Positions 63,242-64,000 of a stretch of DNA of 64,000 bases are shown in pieces; the first letter of the stretch is position 1, and each line of letters opens with the position of its first letter. The translations under genes were made by a program, and so were the position numbers. Where the stretch lies: positions 1 to 64,000 of the forward strand of contig JBGVLX010000051.1 in assembly GCA_045124495.1 (NCBI GenBank). The letters are read 5' to 3'. A model generated the notes under the pieces. That model made no database searches. It was not told where the DNA came from and saw only the letters and a list, made by a program, of their open reading frames with translations. This stretch comes from RGIG1668 sp045124495. GTDB taxonomy: Bacteria; Bacillota; Clostridia; Lachnospirales; Lachnospiraceae.

Positions 63242-64000
63242 TTATTTTAAAACCTCCAACAGAAATTCCCATACACGTCTGGTAGAAGAAATCGATAATT
63301 TTTCCTGTGTTGTATGAATAGAAAAAATATCCGGTCCGATAGATACGCAGTCTAGTCCCTCTATTTTTCCTGCCAGAATGCCACATTCCAACCCTGCATG
63401 AATAGCCTGGATTTTTGGAGCTTTTCCGTACATTTTTTCATAAATCATCACCATATTTTCCCTAAGTCTGGAATCTTTCTTATATTCCCATGCAGGATAA
63501 TCACCATGAAAATGAACTGTACCTCCAAATTGTCTTAAAATAAATTCCAGTTTCTGAAGCAGAAATTTTTTCGCAGTCCCTACCGAACTCCGGACGGAAA
63601 ATCGCAAAGATAGCCGGTCTTTTTCTAATCTCAATACTCCCAGATTCAATGAAGTTTCTACTAATCCCGAAATATTGGCACTCATGGTCTGAATTCCATT
63701 TGGCAATGTATTTAGTAAAGTAATTACCTTCCGGTTTATCTCCTCGTCTAAAACCTTTGTTGCTTTTTCTTTTACCGGCTTTAGGGTAACTTTAATATCC
63801 GGATCTGTAATGGCATACTCCTCTTTAATTGCTCTTTCCGAACACTTTACCGCTTTTTCAAAAGTGTCCATGTCTTTTACTACCACCTTTGCTGTGGTTT
63901 CCCTCGGAATGGCATTGTCCTTATTTCCACCTTCCAATTCTGCAATAAAAAACGGTGTTTTAGAAAAAACTTCCATCAAGACTCTTCCCATTAAAATATT
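63242..64000 (-). CDS. PepD-like aminoacyl-histidine dipeptidase (M20), C-terminal part
   Basis: The reading frame is open to the right window edge, so only the C-terminal 253 residues are seen. AIHAGLECGILAGKIEGLDCVSIGPDIFSIHT ends with the M20 metal-binding His region, and TQEKLSISSTRRVWEFLLE is typical of PepD. FGGTVHFHGDYPAWEYKKDS matches the dimerisation/lid domain. It would hydrolyse Xaa-His dipeptides such as carnosine. The ATG at 63991 is internal: NIL precedes it in frame. It lies 91 bp upstream of the BMP gene. Confidence 0.88.
   Translation of the reverse strand, partial: NILMGRVLMEVFSKTPFFIAELEGGNKDNAIPRETTAKVVVKDMDTFEKAVKCSERAIKEEYAITDPDIKVTLKPVKEKATKVLDEEINRKVITLLNTLPNGIQTMSANISGLVETSLNLGVLRLEKDRLSLRFSVRSSVGTAKKFLLQKLEFILRQFGGTVHFHGDYPAWEYKKDSRLRENMVMIYEKMYGKAPKIQAIHAGLECGILAGKIEGLDCVSIGPDIFSIHTTQEKLSISSTRRVWEFLLEVLK

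Overview
The window looks like chromosomal DNA from an anaerobic, endospore-forming, flagellated or chemotactic member of the Clostridia, most likely a Lachnospiraceae. Support comes from low GC with A/T-rich intergenic regions, strong AGGAGG-type ribosome binding sites, a spoVA operon, dipicolinate synthase (dpaAB), AddAB instead of RecBCD, GatCAB plus a T-box-controlled aspS, a CdaA/CdaR pair and two chemoreceptors. I saw no rRNA, tRNA, phage, insertion sequence or CRISPR array. Most genes lie on the minus strand.

Layout. 1-5.2 kb: a large surface protein that runs off the left edge and has lost its N-terminus, an HscC-like Hsp70, and a leftover 3' end made of 36-bp repeats. 5.2-8.5 kb: gatCAB. 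8.6-11 kb: an unknown anchored protein and an ABC exporter pair. 11.3-14.2 kb (+): spoVAA-AB-AC-AD-AE. 14.3-19 kb: a class A penicillin-binding protein, then a YigZ protein and an unknown membrane protein on the plus strand. 19.2-27.2 kb: thioesterase-addB-addA-queF. 27.2-30.6 kb: mutY, a DUF3810-like protein and an asparaginase. 30.8-33.1 kb: rpmG-secE-nusG-rplK-rplA, ending in a terminator without rplJL. 33.3-34.6 kb (+): an orphan FliD-like protein. 34.8-39.6 kb: an aminotransferase, then dpaA-dpaB-asnB on the plus strand. 39.8-43.5 kb: an M18 aminopeptidase, and aspS with a full T-box leader. 43.7-51.7 kb: a possible eight-gene run of two membrane proteins, cdaA, cdaR, HPr, citrate synthase, a chemoreceptor and tcdA. 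51.9-58.3 kb: a CNNM/CorC transporter with an unusual leader, a GGDEF-EAL protein, and an NCS1 permease-PlsC fusion with a 52-residue membrane partner. 58.5-64 kb: thioredoxin, a Dabb protein, a HAD phosphatase, a BMP lipoprotein-chemoreceptor pair, and the end of a PepD-like peptidase.

How it works together. spoVA and dpaAB make and import dipicolinic acid for spores. GatCAB and AspRS together can supply Asn-tRNA: the aspS T-box appears to read an Asn codon, and AspRS carries the His of non-discriminating enzymes. CdaA/CdaR make and control c-di-AMP beside HPr and citrate synthase.

The least ordinary signals are: (i) the CNNM leader, which has a strong promoter, a 16-codon acidic ORF whose stop touches a 20-bp terminator stem, and then the transporter gene; (ii) the single-chain NCS1-PlsC-zinc-ribbon fusion; (iii) the apparently Asn-specific T-box on aspS; and (iv) a family of dispersed palindromes built on GTTACTGTTCAC/GTGAACAGTAAC between 41 and 60 kb.
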